NCBI RefSeq assembly: GCF_009498525.1
Contig: NZ_QSNT01000002.1
Span: 496,001 to 560,000, forward strand
Direction: 5' to 3'
DNA from: Rhizobium sp. ICMP 5592
Lineage (GTDB): Bacteria; Pseudomonadota; Alphaproteobacteria; Rhizobiales; Rhizobiaceae
Length of the DNA stretch: 64,000 nucleotides
This document shows, in pieces, positions 53,379 through 62,693 of the stretch. Each line of letters opens with the position of its first letter. The stretch's first letter is position 1. The position numbers were made by a program, and so were the translations under genes. The notes beneath the pieces are model-generated. The model made no database searches. It saw nothing but the letters and a program-made list of their open reading frames with translations, and was not told where the DNA came from.

Positions 53379-54061
53379 CAGTCTTCCGTCTTCGTCTCGC
53401 CGCGGATGATGTCGGCGGCTGCCCGTTCGAGGATCGCCGCGATGCGGGCGCCCTCAGTCTTGCTCCATGGGAATTTCGAGCGCATTGCCGTGTGCAACAG
53501 ATGGCGGGCGCGGTGAACGTCGCTAGCCTCGCGGCCGAATGGGCCGTCACGGCCTTCATCGTCGCCAGTATTCTCGCCGTCAAAAGCCCGTTTGACATGC
53601 GCCATCCGCTCGCCGATGGCACCTAGCTTGGCGAGCGTTGCTTCGACCAGCTCGCGGTTCTCTTCGACCCGCTTCTGGCCGCTTTCGGTGATGCGGTAGA
53701 GCTTCTTCGTGCCGCTTGCCTCGACTTCGGCCAGGCCGGTTTCTTCCAGATAGGTGAGGGCGGGGTAGATGACGCCCGGGCTTGGTACGTAGAAACCGCC
53801 GGAGCGCTCTTCCAGCGTCTTGATCAGTTCATAGCCGTGCCGGGGTTGCTCGGAAAGCAAAGCAAGGATGATGAGCTGCAGATCGGCGGCGTCGAATTTG
53901 CGCCCGGTGCGAAACCCGCCGCCGAACATGCCGCCCTTGAAGCCTCTCATGAATTCTCTCCCATGCCTGCCGCGAGAATCGCGGCGTTCGCCATGTCGTA
54001 GGATATATGCCTCGACGGTGTCAAAGCTATCGCCGAACATGTGATCTCTAAAGCCTTTCAT
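53378..54061 (-). CDS. PadR-family transcriptional regulator
   Basis: A 227-residue regulator with the PadR winged helix (DLQLIILALLSEQPRHGYELIKTL) and the PSPGVIYPALTYLEE wing. Two starts are plausible: ATG 54061 after AGGAGA, and ATG 53950 (190 residues) after GGGAGAG. The two start regions are imperfect copies of each other (see the repeat entry). The 5' region contains TCGTAAGATA repeats that look like its own operator, so autoregulation is likely. The inducing signal is unknown. bacA is divergent. Confidence 0.9.
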   Translation of the reverse strand: MKGFRDHMFGDSFDTVEAYILRHGERRDSRGRHGREFMRGFKGGMFGGGFRTGRKFDAADLQLIILALLSEQPRHGYELIKTLEERSGGFYVPSPGVIYPALTYLEETGLAEVEASGTKKLYRITESGQKRVEENRELVEATLAKLGAIGERMAHVKRAFDGENTGDDEGRDGPFGREASDVHRARHLLHTAMRSKFPWSKTEGARIAAILERAAADIIRGETKTED

Positions 54062-54120
54062 CGTGTGTCTCCTGTTGGGGTGATGCGATTTCATATCGTT
54101 AGTCATGTCGTAAGATATAT
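53906..54120 (-). repeat. tandem duplication of padR operator, ribosome site and start
   Basis: Two units of about 104 bases (54017-54120 and 53906-54008) are separated by 8 bases. Each holds a 17-base block that differs at one position (54104-54120 and 53992-54008), a ribosome site, an ATG and matching first codons (MKGFRDHMFGDSF and MRGFKGGMFGGGF). The frame stays open through both, so the coding sequence has absorbed the older upstream region. Confidence 0.6.
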
Positions 54121-54131
54121 ATCGTAAGATA
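54096..54131. promoter_or_regulatory. TCGTAAGATA repeats upstream of padR
   Basis: TCGTAAGATA occurs at 54108-54117 and 54122-54131 (14-base period), with a degenerate TCGTTAG at 54096-54102. Probable operator of the PadR regulator; it is 35 or more bases before the ATG at 54061. Confidence 0.5.
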
Positions 54132-54362
54132 ATGTCTTGCAAGGGGACCCTGAATTTTTTGCTGAGTGGAGTGGATGGGGCGCGCGGCGGAGCGGCAGAG
54201 CTGCCTATGGCCGGCTGAACAATCGCGTCACGATCACGGGATAAGCGATTACATCTGCGTAAGAATCCGACGAGGCCGGTTGCCGCTCTTGGCGAACTGC
54301 CCTAGGCTCGCCGCAAACTGACGTCATTGCGGTCGTTAGAACCAACAGGAAGCTTAACCGTC

Positions 54363-55628
54363 GTGTTCCATTCTTTCTTTCCGAATCCGAAATTGTTTTT
54401 TTCCTCAGCGATCGTCTGGGCGCTTGTCTGCGTCTTTCTGTGGTACCTTGTCGGCACGAATTTCGTTGCATCCATGGGCTATCCGCCGCTGCCGGAGGAT
54501 CAGCAGCCAGTAGGGGCGGCGTTTTTTGTTATTCCTAATAACCTATTGTTCTATATGTATTTTATCCTGTGCGCCGCCGTCTTCTGTGGCGTTTGGCACG
54601 CGATTTCAAAGAACAATTCCTGGGCTGTTTGGTCAGTGTGGGGGTCCGCATTTATTATCTTTATCACTTACTTCAGCGTTCAGATCGACGTGGCGGTGAA
54701 TGTGTGGCGGCGGCCGTTTTTTGACCTGTTGCAAAACGCACTTGGTGGAAAGCCTGGCGTCACAAACGAAGACTTCTACACATTGCTTTGGGCGTTCACG
54801 CAGATCGGTATGGTCGGCGTGGCGATCAGCGTCGTTTCGTCGTTTTTCCTGAGCCACTATCTTTTTCGTTGGCGCTCGGCCATGAACAATTTCTACATGT
54901 CAAAATGGGAAAAGCTTCGGCACATTGAAGGCGCATCGCAGCGTGTTCAGGAAGACACCATGCGGTTCGCGACGAATCTAGAAGGGCTTGGCGTCAGCCT
55001 GATTGGTTCCATCATGACGCTGATCGTGTTTCTACCCATCCTCTTGGAACTGTCGAAGTATGTGACTGATCTGCCAATTATTGGCGTAATTCCATATTCC
55101 CTTGTTTGGCTGGCCCTGATTTGGTCAGTATTTGGCACGTTCCTGCTTGCGCTCTTCGGGATAAAGCTGCCGGGATTAAACTTCCGCAATCAGCGGGTTG
55201 AGGCAGCTTACCGGAAGGAGCTTGTCTACGGTGAGGATAGCGAAGATCGTGCGCAGCCGCCTACGGTGAAGGAACTCTTCTCCAACGTTCGGCGCAATTA
55301 TTTCCGCATGTATTTCCACTACGCGTATTTCAACGTGGCGCGCTTTTCATATGGCCAGCTCGATGCGATATTTCTCTATTTTGTATTGGTGCCGACCTTC
55401 GTTGCTCATAAGATCACGCTTGGCATTTGGCAGCAGATTGCTACGGCGTTCGGTCAGGTCAGCAACTCCTTCCAATATCTGGTCAGCTCCTGGACGACGA
55501 TCATTGAGTTGCTGTCGATCCACAAGCGTCTAAGGGCTTTCGAGGCTGCGATCGACGACGCGCCGCTGCCGAAGATCGATCAGTATTATCTCGAGCGTGA
55601 GGCCGGTGTCATACATGCAGACGGCTAA
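54363..55628 (+). CDS. bacA: SbmA/BacA-family peptide importer
   Basis: A 421-residue inner-membrane protein of the SbmA/BacA family, which imports antimicrobial and nodule-specific cysteine-rich peptides by proton motive force and is needed for symbiosis in several rhizobia. Hydrophobic helices alternate with the conserved VNVWRRPFFDLLQNAL, FYMSKWEKLRHIEGASQRVQEDT and GQLDAIFLYFVL. There is no ATPase domain. The start is GTG at 54363 (VFHSFFPNPK, matching BacA N-termini), not the upstream TTG frame. It ends at a strong shared terminator. Confidence 0.93.
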   Translation: MFHSFFPNPKLFFSSAIVWALVCVFLWYLVGTNFVASMGYPPLPEDQQPVGAAFFVIPNNLLFYMYFILCAAVFCGVWHAISKNNSWAVWSVWGSAFIIFITYFSVQIDVAVNVWRRPFFDLLQNALGGKPGVTNEDFYTLLWAFTQIGMVGVAISVVSSFFLSHYLFRWRSAMNNFYMSKWEKLRHIEGASQRVQEDTMRFATNLEGLGVSLIGSIMTLIVFLPILLELSKYVTDLPIIGVIPYSLVWLALIWSVFGTFLLALFGIKLPGLNFRNQRVEAAYRKELVYGEDSEDRAQPPTVKELFSNVRRNYFRMYFHYAYFNVARFSYGQLDAIFLYFVLVPTFVAHKITLGIWQQIATAFGQVSNSFQYLVSSWTTIIELLSIHKRLRAFEAAIDDAPLPKIDQYYLEREAGVIHADG

Positions 55629-55705
55629 GAGTGGCGATAGCGCTCTGTAGATCAGCCAATCGGCGGAATGAATTGATTGATCCGAAAAAGGTGTCGATCA
55701 TGAAA

Positions 55706-55740
55706 GAAAAAGGGCTCGCGTCTTACGCGAGCCCTTTTTC
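55706..55740. terminator. bidirectional terminator of bacA and the deacetylase gene
   Basis: GAAAAAGGGCTCGCG (55706-55720) pairs perfectly with CGCGAGCCCTTTTTC (55726-55740) over 15 bases with a 5-base loop. A- and T-runs on both sides let it work in both directions. Confidence 0.9.
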
Positions 55741-55768
55741 TTTTGGGAAGATAAGGCGGACTTTTCGC

Positions 55769-56749
55769 CTACCCCTGCTGCGGCTTGCCCCGTGCTGCAA
55801 TCATCGGAATCGCCTCTGAATAGCTGACGCAGGCGACGCCGTCCCTGTGGCAGACGTCGGTGACGAAGCGGTCGAGGGCACGCCAATAGGCGCCGTCGTT
55901 CATTTCGACGAAGTGGAAGCCGAGCTGTAGCGGGATGCGGTCGCCGTTATACTGCTTGTCGAAGGCGGCTTCGAAGGCGGCGAAGGTGCGGTCCTCATAG
56001 GTCTTGGAATTGGCCTTGTCCTCAATGCCCTTGGAATGGCGGACATAAAGATTGTAGTCCATGCCAATCACCAGACGGTTGTCGGGACCTTCGGGGATGA
56101 GCGGCAGGCCGAAGCGGTAGAGGCCGTCGACCACCTGCGGCAGCGCCGGACCCTTGGTGACGAGGCTGGCGTCATACTGAAAGCCCATCGCCTTTTCCGC
56201 CGGCACCAGCCCGTCGCTGGTGGAGAGATACGGCGCGCGGAACCCCTTGACGTCGTGGGTGGCGAAATCTTCCCAGCCCTGCGGTTCCTTTTCCGCCAGG
56301 CCGACATTCTTCCAGGCGTCGCGCAGCGCCACGCGGGCGCTCATGAAATCCTGCTTCCAGTCGGCCGCGCTCCATGTCTTGCCGTCGAAATGGCCGCAGG
56401 CATGGCTGGAAATATCGTGGCCCTCCAGATGTGCGCCCCAGATATTGGCGATACGGGTCCGCACGTCGTCCTCGCTCTTTGCAAAGCCGACATTGGACTT
56501 GCCGGCCCGCTGTCCCGGCGCCTGGTAGGCTTTCGCCTGGGCGCGGTTCATCAGAAAGGTGCAGGAGAGGAAATAGGTGAAATGTGCGCCGTTGCGCGAG
56601 GCAATCTCGCGGCTCTTCGTCCACAGCGCGTTGTCATGCGCGCCGTCGAAGGAGATCATCACCAGTTGCTTCGGCTTCTCATCGGCCTGTGCCGCAACGG
56701 GAAGAGCCAAGGAAAGGGCGAGGGACGCAAAGGAGACAAAACGAAACAT
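55769..56749 (-). CDS. exported polysaccharide deacetylase-like protein
   Basis: A 326-residue protein with a signal peptide (MFRFVSFASLALSLALPVAAQA). The NodB-like domain starts ISFDGAHDNALW, where the family usually has TFDDG; further motifs are SHACGHFDGKTWS and FRAPYLSTS. It probably acts on cell-wall or exopolysaccharide in the periplasm. The ATG at 56749 is chosen because upstream codons (to 56800) delay the signal peptide. Confidence 0.87.
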   Translation of the reverse strand: MFRFVSFASLALSLALPVAAQADEKPKQLVMISFDGAHDNALWTKSREIASRNGAHFTYFLSCTFLMNRAQAKAYQAPGQRAGKSNVGFAKSEDDVRTRIANIWGAHLEGHDISSHACGHFDGKTWSAADWKQDFMSARVALRDAWKNVGLAEKEPQGWEDFATHDVKGFRAPYLSTSDGLVPAEKAMGFQYDASLVTKGPALPQVVDGLYRFGLPLIPEGPDNRLVIGMDYNLYVRHSKGIEDKANSKTYEDRTFAAFEAAFDKQYNGDRIPLQLGFHFVEMNDGAYWRALDRFVTDVCHRDGVACVSYSEAIPMIAARGKPQQG

Positions 56750-56926
56750 AGGCACCACGATGATTGGATTGAGCATGCCTTCATCCGAAAGCCGCTTCAC
56801 AGGTTCGGGATCATGCCCCGGTTCCGTCGCTTCCTCCGCCGGAAATGCGGCAAAGCTACGGTGACGCTGGTAATTTTCGCCATAATCGATACTGATGTCG
56901 TTACAACGGCAAAACAGGATTTCCTC

Positions 56927-57508
56927 ATGTCATTGCTCATTCTCGGCATCGTTCTCTTCCTCGGTCTCCACCTGATCCGCGTCGTCGCGCCGGAATTCCG
57001 CCGCTCGATGATCTCCAGCCTTGGCGAGTCCGGCTGGAAGATCGGCTATTCGGTCGCCAGCGTCCTCACCTTGATTCTCCTGATCTATGGCTTCGGGCAA
57101 GCGCGCGATATGACGCCGATCTGGTCGCCGCCATTCTGGATGAGCCACATCACGATCCTGCTGATGCTGTTTGCGCTGATCTGTCTTGTCGCCTCGCTGT
57201 TGCCGGCGGGGCATATCGCGGTCAGGACGAAGCATCCGATGGTGCTGTCGGTGAAGATCTGGGCCTTGGCGCATCTGCTATCCAATGGCGACGGCGCCGC
57301 CATGCTGCTGTTTGCCGCCTTCCTCGCCTGGGGTGTCATTCTCCGGATTTCGCTGAAGAAGCGCGAGCGTGCCGGCGAAATCGTGCTGCGCCCGTTCGTG
57401 TCGGCCAAATACGATCTCTATGCGATCGTCATCGGCGTGGTCGCCTGGGGATTGATCATTTGGAAGCTGCATGCGTGGATTATCGGGGTTTCGCCGCTCG
57501 TTATGTGA
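56927..57508 (+). CDS. NnrU-family membrane protein
   Basis: A 193-residue protein with about five or six membrane helices (LFLGLHLIRVV at the start, HPMVLSVKIWALAHLLSNGD in the middle). NnrU proteins are linked to nitric-oxide/denitrification regulons, but no nor or nir gene is near. CAGGA lies before the ATG. An apparently longer frame reaching back to 56036 is only the antisense of the deacetylase gene. Confidence 0.88.
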   Translation: MSLLILGIVLFLGLHLIRVVAPEFRRSMISSLGESGWKIGYSVASVLTLILLIYGFGQARDMTPIWSPPFWMSHITILLMLFALICLVASLLPAGHIAVRTKHPMVLSVKIWALAHLLSNGDGAAMLLFAAFLAWGVILRISLKKRERAGEIVLRPFVSAKYDLYAIVIGVVAWGLIIWKLHAWIIGVSPLVM

Positions 57509-57609
57509 CGATTTCTGCCATTCCCCCTTACAACGGCCGTAAAATGGGGTAGAAGGCGCACAACCCCATAAGCTCTTTTGGAATAATTTGGCCTGGGCCG
57601 GAGACGAGA

Positions 57610-58293
57610 ATGGCATTCAATGACGACAGCTTCATCCGCGAGGTGAACGAGGAACTGCGTTCGGACCAATTGCGGTTCGTATGGCGCCGTTTTGGCCGGC
57701 TTATCATCGGCGCTGCCGTGCTTATCGTTGCCGGCACCGCCGCCTATAGCGGTTACCGCTACTGGTCCGGTCAGCAGGCTGGAAACAGCGGCGATCAGTT
57801 CATTTCCGCGCTGACGCTGGCCGATCAGAACAAGACGGACGAGGCGCTGGCAGCCCTTGCCGCCATCGAGAAGGATGGCAGCGGCTCCTATCCGCTCCTG
57901 GCGCGCATGCGCGCCGCCACGTTGCAGGCACAGAAGGGCGATACTGCCGGTGCCGTCGCTGCTTTCTCGGCGATCGGCAAGGAAACGGGTCTTCCGACGG
58001 TTATCCGGGATGCGGCTCGCCTGCGCGCCGCCTATCTGCTGGTCGACACCGGCACCTATGATCAGGTCGCGGCCGAGGCTCAGGAACTGGCGGTGCCCGC
58101 CAATACGTTCCGGCATTCAGCGCGCGACGTCTTGGGCCTTGCCGCTTACAAGGCGGGCGATTTCGCCAAGGCGCGGCAGTGGTTCCAGGCGATCGTCGAC
58201 GATCCCCAGAGCCCGCGCAATGTCGGCAACCGCGCCCAAATGCTGCTTGACCTCATCACTGCTTCCGGCAAGGCTCCGGCTGCAAACGGCTGA
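57610..58293 (+). CDS. YfgM-like TPR membrane protein
   Basis: A 227-residue protein with an N-terminal cytoplasmic stretch, one membrane helix (LIIGAAVLIVAGTAAY, about residues 35-50) and periplasmic TPR-like helices. It has the layout of YfgM, which works with the SecYEG-associated chaperone PpiD in E. coli. It lies 15 bases before der, as yfgM-type genes often do. Confidence 0.87.
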   Translation: MAFNDDSFIREVNEELRSDQLRFVWRRFGRLIIGAAVLIVAGTAAYSGYRYWSGQQAGNSGDQFISALTLADQNKTDEALAALAAIEKDGSGSYPLLARMRAATLQAQKGDTAGAVAAFSAIGKETGLPTVIRDAARLRAAYLLVDTGTYDQVAAEAQELAVPANTFRHSARDVLGLAAYKAGDFAKARQWFQAIVDDPQSPRNVGNRAQMLLDLITASGKAPAANG

Positions 58294-58308
58294 AGGGTAA
58301 ATCATTAA

Positions 58309-59736
58309 ATGAGTTTCACGGTTGCGATCGTCGGTCGCCCGAATGTCGGCAAGTCCACCCTTTTCAACCGTCTGGTTGGCAAGAAGCTGGCGCTTGTCGA
58401 TGATACGCCGGGCGTCACGCGGGACCGTCGTCCCGGCGAGGCCAAGCTGATCGACCTGCGTTTCCGCATCGTTGACACGGCCGGTCTCGAAGAGGCGGAC
58501 GAAGAAACGCTCGAGGGCCGCATGCGCGCCCAGACGGAGCTAGCGATCGATGAGGCCGACCTGACGCTGTTCGTGGTCGATGCCAAGATGGGCTTGACGC
58601 ATGTCGACAAGACGCTGGCCGAGATGCTGCGCAAGCGCGGTCGCCCCGTCGTGCTGGTTGCCAACAAATCCGAAGCGCGCGGTTCCGACAGCGGCTTCTA
58701 CGACGCCTATACGCTGGGTCTCGGTGACCCTTGTCCGATCTCGGCCGAACATGGCCAGGGAATGATGGATCTGCGCGACGCGATCGTCGAGGCGATCGGC
58801 CATGACCAGGCTTTCCCGCCCAGGGATGACGAAGCGGAGACGAATGTCAGTATTCCGCGTTCCGCCGTCGGTGAAGACGGCGAGGAGATCGACGAAGAGC
58901 CCGCCTATGACGAGACCCGGCCGCTGCGCGTCGCCATCGTCGGCCGCCCGAATGCCGGCAAGTCGACGCTGATCAATCGCTTTCTCGGCGAAGACCGGCT
59001 GCTGACCGGTCCGGAAGCCGGCATCACGCGCGATTCCATCTCCGTCGACTGGTCCTGGCGTGGCCGCACCGTGAAGATGTTCGATACCGCCGGCATGCGC
59101 CGCAAGGCCCGGGTGACCGAGAAGCTGGAAAAGCTTTCCGTCGCCGATACCCTGCGCGCCATCCGTTTTGCCGAGACGGTGGTCATTGTTTTCGACGCCA
59201 CCATTCCCTTTGAGAAGCAGGATCTGCAGATCGTCGATCTGGTCATCCGCGAAGGCCGCGCCGCTGTGCTTGCCTTCAACAAGTGGGACATGATCGAGGA
59301 TCGTCAGGCCGTACTTGCGGATCTGCGCGAAAAGACAGACCGTTTGCTGCCGCAGGCTCGCGGAATCCGCGCTGTGCCGATCGCTGGCCAGACGGGCGAG
59401 GGCCTGGACCGGCTGATGCAGTCGATCGTCGACACCGACAAGGTCTGGAACAAGCGCATCGCCACCGCCAAGCTCAATCGCTGGCTGGAAACGCAGCAGG
59501 TTCAGCATCCGCCACCCGCTGTTTCCGGGCGGCGCATCAAGCTGAAATACATGACACAGGTCAAGGCACGTCCGCCGGCCTTCATGATTTCCTGCACGCG
59601 CTCGGATTCGCTGCCGGAATCTTACGTGCGCTACCTCATCAACGGCCTGCGCGCGGATTTCGCCATGCCGGGCGTGCCGATCCGTATCCATTTCCGCACG
59701 TCGGAAAATCCCTACGAGACGAAGAAGAAGCGGTGA
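58309..59736 (+). CDS. der: ribosome-assembly GTPase Der (EngA)
   Basis: A 475-residue double GTPase for late 50S subunit assembly. The G1 loops GRPNVGKST and [10 protein letters not shown]3 DTAG twice and G4 NKSE and NKWD are present, and the C-terminal KH-like domain ends in a basic tail (YETKKKR). The ATG follows the YfgM-like stop by 15 bases in one operon. Confidence 0.97.
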   Translation: MSFTVAIVGRPNVGKSTLFNRLVGKKLALVDDTPGVTRDRRPGEAKLIDLRFRIVDTAGLEEADEETLEGRMRAQTELAIDEADLTLFVVDAKMGLTHVDKTLAEMLRKRGRPVVLVANKSEARGSDSGFYDAYTLGLGDPCPISAEHGQGMMDLRDAIVEAIGHDQAFPPRDDEAETNVSIPRSAVGEDGEEIDEEPAYDETRPLRVAIVGRPNAGKSTLINRFLGEDRLLTGPEAGITRDSISVDWSWRGRTVKMFDTAGMRRKARVTEKLEKLSVADTLRAIRFAETVVIVFDATIPFEKQDLQIVDLVIREGRAAVLAFNKWDMIEDRQAVLADLREKTDRLLPQARGIRAVPIAGQTGEGLDRLMQSIVDTDKVWNKRIATAKLNRWLETQQVQHPPPAVSGRRIKLKYMTQVKARPPAFMISCTRSDSLPESYVRYLINGLRADFAMPGVPIRIHFRTSENPYETKKKR

Positions 59737-59748
59737 CGGCCTGAAGGA

Positions 59749-60189
59749 TCAGGCCGCGCTCTTGTTCAGCGCTTCGCGCAGCGTGACGATTTCCGCCTTC
59801 AATCGCGTCAGCTCGGCTGCGGTCGTGTTTGACGCATCAAGGATGCAAGGGGGAATGGCGGCGGCTTTCGTCTTCAGGGCCGTCCCCTCGCTCGTCAGGC
59901 GGATCAGCACCTGCCGTTCATCTTCCTTGCTGCGAGTGCGCTGGATGAAGCCTGCCGTTTCGAGACGCTTCAGCAGCGGCGTCAGTGTGCTTGATTCGAG
60001 AAACAGCTTCTCGCCGATACCGCCGACGGTCTGACCATCCTCTTCCCACAGCGTCACCATGACGAGATATTGCGGGTAGGTGAGGTTCAGCTCGTCGAGC
60101 ATGGGCTTGTACAGCCGGTTCATTGCATGGTTCGCCGAATAGAGGGCGAAGCATATGAAGTTATCCAATTTCAATAGGTCGTCGGTCAT
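59749..60189 (-). CDS. OhrR-like MarR-family regulator
   Basis: A 146-residue MarR protein with the N-terminal redox cysteine of OhrR (Cys13 in LDNFICFALY) and the family winged helix (LFLESSTLTPLLKRLETAGF, RSKEDERQVLIRLT). It represses an organic-peroxide-resistance gene until the cysteine is oxidised. No ohr gene is adjacent in this window, so the target may be elsewhere. The longer open frame to 60891 is not coding. GGAG lies before the ATG at 60189. Confidence 0.9.
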   Translation of the reverse strand: MTDDLLKLDNFICFALYSANHAMNRLYKPMLDELNLTYPQYLVMVTLWEEDGQTVGGIGEKLFLESSTLTPLLKRLETAGFIQRTRSKEDERQVLIRLTSEGTALKTKAAAIPPCILDASNTTAAELTRLKAEIVTLREALNKSAA

Positions 60190-60249
60190 CTCTAACGCTC
60201 CGTAAGGGAGTCTATTTAAGTCGTGCGATAAACAATCGTAACCATAAAA

Positions 60250-60268
60250 ATGCATGACTGCCATGCAT
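60250..60268. promoter_or_regulatory. ATGCATG inverted repeat upstream of the OhrR-like gene
   Basis: ATGCATG and CATGCAT are perfect inverted 7-mers around ACTGC, 61 bases before the regulator's start. A candidate operator; it does not obviously match the OhrR boxes I recall. Confidence 0.35.
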
Positions 60269-60288
60269 GGTTCCCAATTTCGTGAAAA

Positions 60289-60444
60289 ATGGTTGCTGAA
60301 TTTCGCGAGCGCCGTTTGCGGGGCACGCGGGAACTGGTCGTGACGCGGACTTCGTTCCTCGTCATCTACCGGGTCGAGGACAATATCGAGCTGATCCGTG
60401 TCCTGCACGGCGTGCAACAATGGCCGCCGGTCGATGGCGAATAG
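60289..60444 (+). pseudogene. remnant of a RelE/ParE-type toxin gene
   Basis: A 51-codon frame contains the C-terminal half of a ParE/RelE toxin: RGTRELVVTRTSFLVIYRV, then IELIRVLHGVQQWPP. Full toxins are about 95 residues, so the first half is missing. An in-frame TGA lies two codons upstream and there is no antitoxin gene. Probably a decayed toxin-antitoxin locus. Confidence 0.7.
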
Positions 60445-60451
60445 CAGAAAC

Positions 60452-61558
60452 CTAGTTTTTGCGAACCAACGTCCGGCCACGATGGTTGGCGATGCGAACA
60501 TTGCCGATGAATTGCGTCGTGGCGGCTTCCCAGGAGTAGTTGAGCGCGAGGGCGCGGGCTGCCTCCCTGGAGGAGGAGAGGGCAGCGCGGCAGGCTTCCT
60601 CAAGGTCATCATCGACGACGCCAGCCGCTTCATCGCCGGCAAGAATGTCGGCGGGGCCGGTGACGGGGTAGGCGGCGACAGGGACGCCGCTTGCCAGCGC
60701 CTCGAGGATGGCATTGCCGAATGTGTCGGTCTTCGACGGAAACACGAAGACGTCGGCCTGCGAATAGGCGTGTGCGAGGGCCTCGCCGAACTTCGAACCG
60801 AGGAAATGCACCTTCGGATAGAGTTTTTGCAGCTCGGCGCGTGCCGGGCCGTCGCCGACAACGACCTTTGAGCCCGGCAAGTCGAGATCAAGGAAAGCCG
60901 GCAGGTTCTTTTCCAGCGCCACCCGCCCGACGGTCATGAAGATCGGGCGAGGCAGGCCGAAGGGATTTTCCTCCAGCGGCTGCGGACGAAACAGGGTGGA
61001 ATCGATGCCGCGGCTCCAGGGTAGCAGGTTGCTGATGCCCTTCTGCTTGAGTTCGTAGGCAAGGCTCGGTGTTGCGACCATGCAGCCGAAGCCGGCATTG
61101 TGGAACCACTTGACGAAGGCATAGAGCCAGCTTTGCGGGATCGGCAGCCGGGCGGCGACATATTCGGGAAAGCGAGTGTGGTAGCTGGTTGAAAACGGCA
61201 TGCCGTTCTTCAGGCACCAACGCCTGGCCGTCAGTCCGAGCGGGCCTTCCGTGGCGATATGCACATAGGTTGGTCGGGTTGCTTCGATCCTGGCGGCAAC
61301 CTTGCGGTAGCTTGCGATCGACAGGCGGATTTCCGGATAGGTCGGGCAGGGAATGTTGCGGAAGCCTTCCGGGGTGATCATGGTCACGTCGACACCCATC
61401 CGCGCCAGCTCGCGATTGGTGTTTTCGATCGAGCGGACGACGCCGTTCACCTGCGGGTGCCAGGCATCGCTGACGATGAGCAGGCGTTCGGGCACTGCAA
61501 CCGGAGTTGCAGCCTGATCCCATATCTCGTGATCGATGTCCGACAAACGTTGCAACAT
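60452..61558 (-). CDS. GT4-family glycosyltransferase
   Basis: A 368-residue GT-B transferase starting VSDAWHPQVNGVVRSIENTNREL after a short tail. The C-terminal donor site has GRVALEKNL and a family segment SKTDTFGNAILEALASG in which the usual first Glu is Asp-like. Close relatives in Agrobacterium and rhizobia make glycolipids such as glucuronosyl- or glucosyl-diacylglycerol, so this is a candidate for phosphate-limited membrane remodelling. The exact product is not determined. ATG 61558 is preferred to 61591. Confidence 0.88.
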   Translation of the reverse strand: MLQRLSDIDHEIWDQAATPVAVPERLLIVSDAWHPQVNGVVRSIENTNRELARMGVDVTMITPEGFRNIPCPTYPEIRLSIASYRKVAARIEATRPTYVHIATEGPLGLTARRWCLKNGMPFSTSYHTRFPEYVAARLPIPQSWLYAFVKWFHNAGFGCMVATPSLAYELKQKGISNLLPWSRGIDSTLFRPQPLEENPFGLPRPIFMTVGRVALEKNLPAFLDLDLPGSKVVVGDGPARAELQKLYPKVHFLGSKFGEALAHAYSQADVFVFPSKTDTFGNAILEALASGVPVAAYPVTGPADILAGDEAAGVVDDDLEEACRAALSSSREAARALALNYSWEAATTQFIGNVRIANHRGRTLVRKN

Positions 61559-61681
61559 GTCCAAAACGTTCCATCCGCACCGCACCCTCATGGTGCCGGT
61601 ACAACCAAATGCGGTGCAACAGAGGTGATTCCCGCGCCTGTTCTATTGTGCGGGTTGTCCATGATGGAAATATTACAGTGC

Positions 61682-62599
61682 TTAGCCGGCCAGCTGGAGC
61701 TTCTCCGGGGGCACCAGGGCGCCGTGTTCCTGAATGACCTTCGCGGCGATCTCGGCGGCGAAACGAGCGGCGGCGACTGGGTCGTCGTGCTCCAGATAGT
61801 GGGCGAGGAAGCCGCCGTTGAAACTGTCGCCGGCGCTGGTGGTGTCGACGACCTTGGCGACTTTTACCGCCGGAACCAGCGTTTCGCCGGCGTCGGTGCC
61901 GATGGTCGCACCTTCAGGTCCGTTCTTGACGACGACCATGTTGGCGCCGTGTTGCCGGTAGCGGCGGATGGTGCCGGCAATCGAGTCATCGCCGAAATGT
62001 GCCGCTTCATCGTCGAAGCTCGGCATGACCAGCGTCGAGGCGCGGGCGCCTTCGCCGATCAGCGTGTGCATGGCGTCGAGGCTCGACCAGAGGCGCGGGC
62101 GGATATTGGGGTCGAAGGCCACCAATTTGCCGATAGCCTTGGCGCGGCGGAGCTCGGCGAGTAGAGTCTCGGCATCCTCATGCGGCAGGATCGCCAGGGT
62201 GATACCAGAAAAATAGAGGACGTCGGAGGCTTCGATCGCGGTGCGCAGGGCATCGCCGTCGGCGGCGAGCTGGCGGGCGGCGGAGCTGTCGCGCCAGTAG
62301 CTGAAGGAGCGTTCGCCGTCCTTCAGGTTGATCATGTAGAGGCCGGGCGTCTTGCCGCGAAGGCGGCGGATATTGGCCGTGCCGATGCCGTGCGTGGTCA
62401 TGAAGGCGAGCATCTCGTCGGACATGGCGTCATCGCCGAGCGCGGTGAAATAATCGATCGACCAATCCTGCGGCAGGCAGGCGCGTGCATACCAGGCGGT
62501 GTTGAAGGTGTCGCCGGCAAAGCCCTTGCGCAGATGGCCGTCCTTGGCCTGCGACAGCTCCACCATGCATTCGCCGATCGATAGAAAACGCCCGCTCAA
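61682..62599 (-). CDS. kdgK: 2-keto-3-deoxygluconate kinase
   Basis: A 305-residue PfkB-family kinase with SIGECMVEL at the start, GDTFNTAWYAR in the substrate site, and the ATP motif DTTSAGDSFNGGF near the C-terminus. It phosphorylates KDG for the Entner-Doudoroff route. The start codon is TTG at 62599, eleven bases after GGGAGG; the open frame to 62683 is not supported. Its neighbour is a peptide transporter, not a hexuronate operon. Confidence 0.9.
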   Translation of the reverse strand: MSGRFLSIGECMVELSQAKDGHLRKGFAGDTFNTAWYARACLPQDWSIDYFTALGDDAMSDEMLAFMTTHGIGTANIRRLRGKTPGLYMINLKDGERSFSYWRDSSAARQLAADGDALRTAIEASDVLYFSGITLAILPHEDAETLLAELRRAKAIGKLVAFDPNIRPRLWSSLDAMHTLIGEGARASTLVMPSFDDEAAHFGDDSIAGTIRRYRQHGANMVVVKNGPEGATIGTDAGETLVPAVKVAKVVDTTSAGDSFNGGFLAHYLEHDDPVAAARFAAEIAAKVIQEHGALVPPEKLQLAG

Positions 62600-62693
62600 G
62601 ACTTGCCTCCCGCAGTTTGCCTGCCTGCTGCATACCCGCATGAAGCTGCTTGGGCAAGGTGGACGGCGAGCTCCGCCGTCCACTTTCCCAGTG

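Noticed and set aside
56036..56926. N-terminal 297 codons of a long forward frame ending in nnrU
   Set aside because: This part is antisense to the deacetylase gene. The NnrU family starts at the ATG at 56927, which has its own ribosome site.
60190..60891. Upstream extension of the OhrR-like frame
   Set aside because: Reverse codons here overlap the toxin remnant and the glycosyltransferase gene and show no MarR features; the redox Cys near residue 13 fixes the start at 60189.
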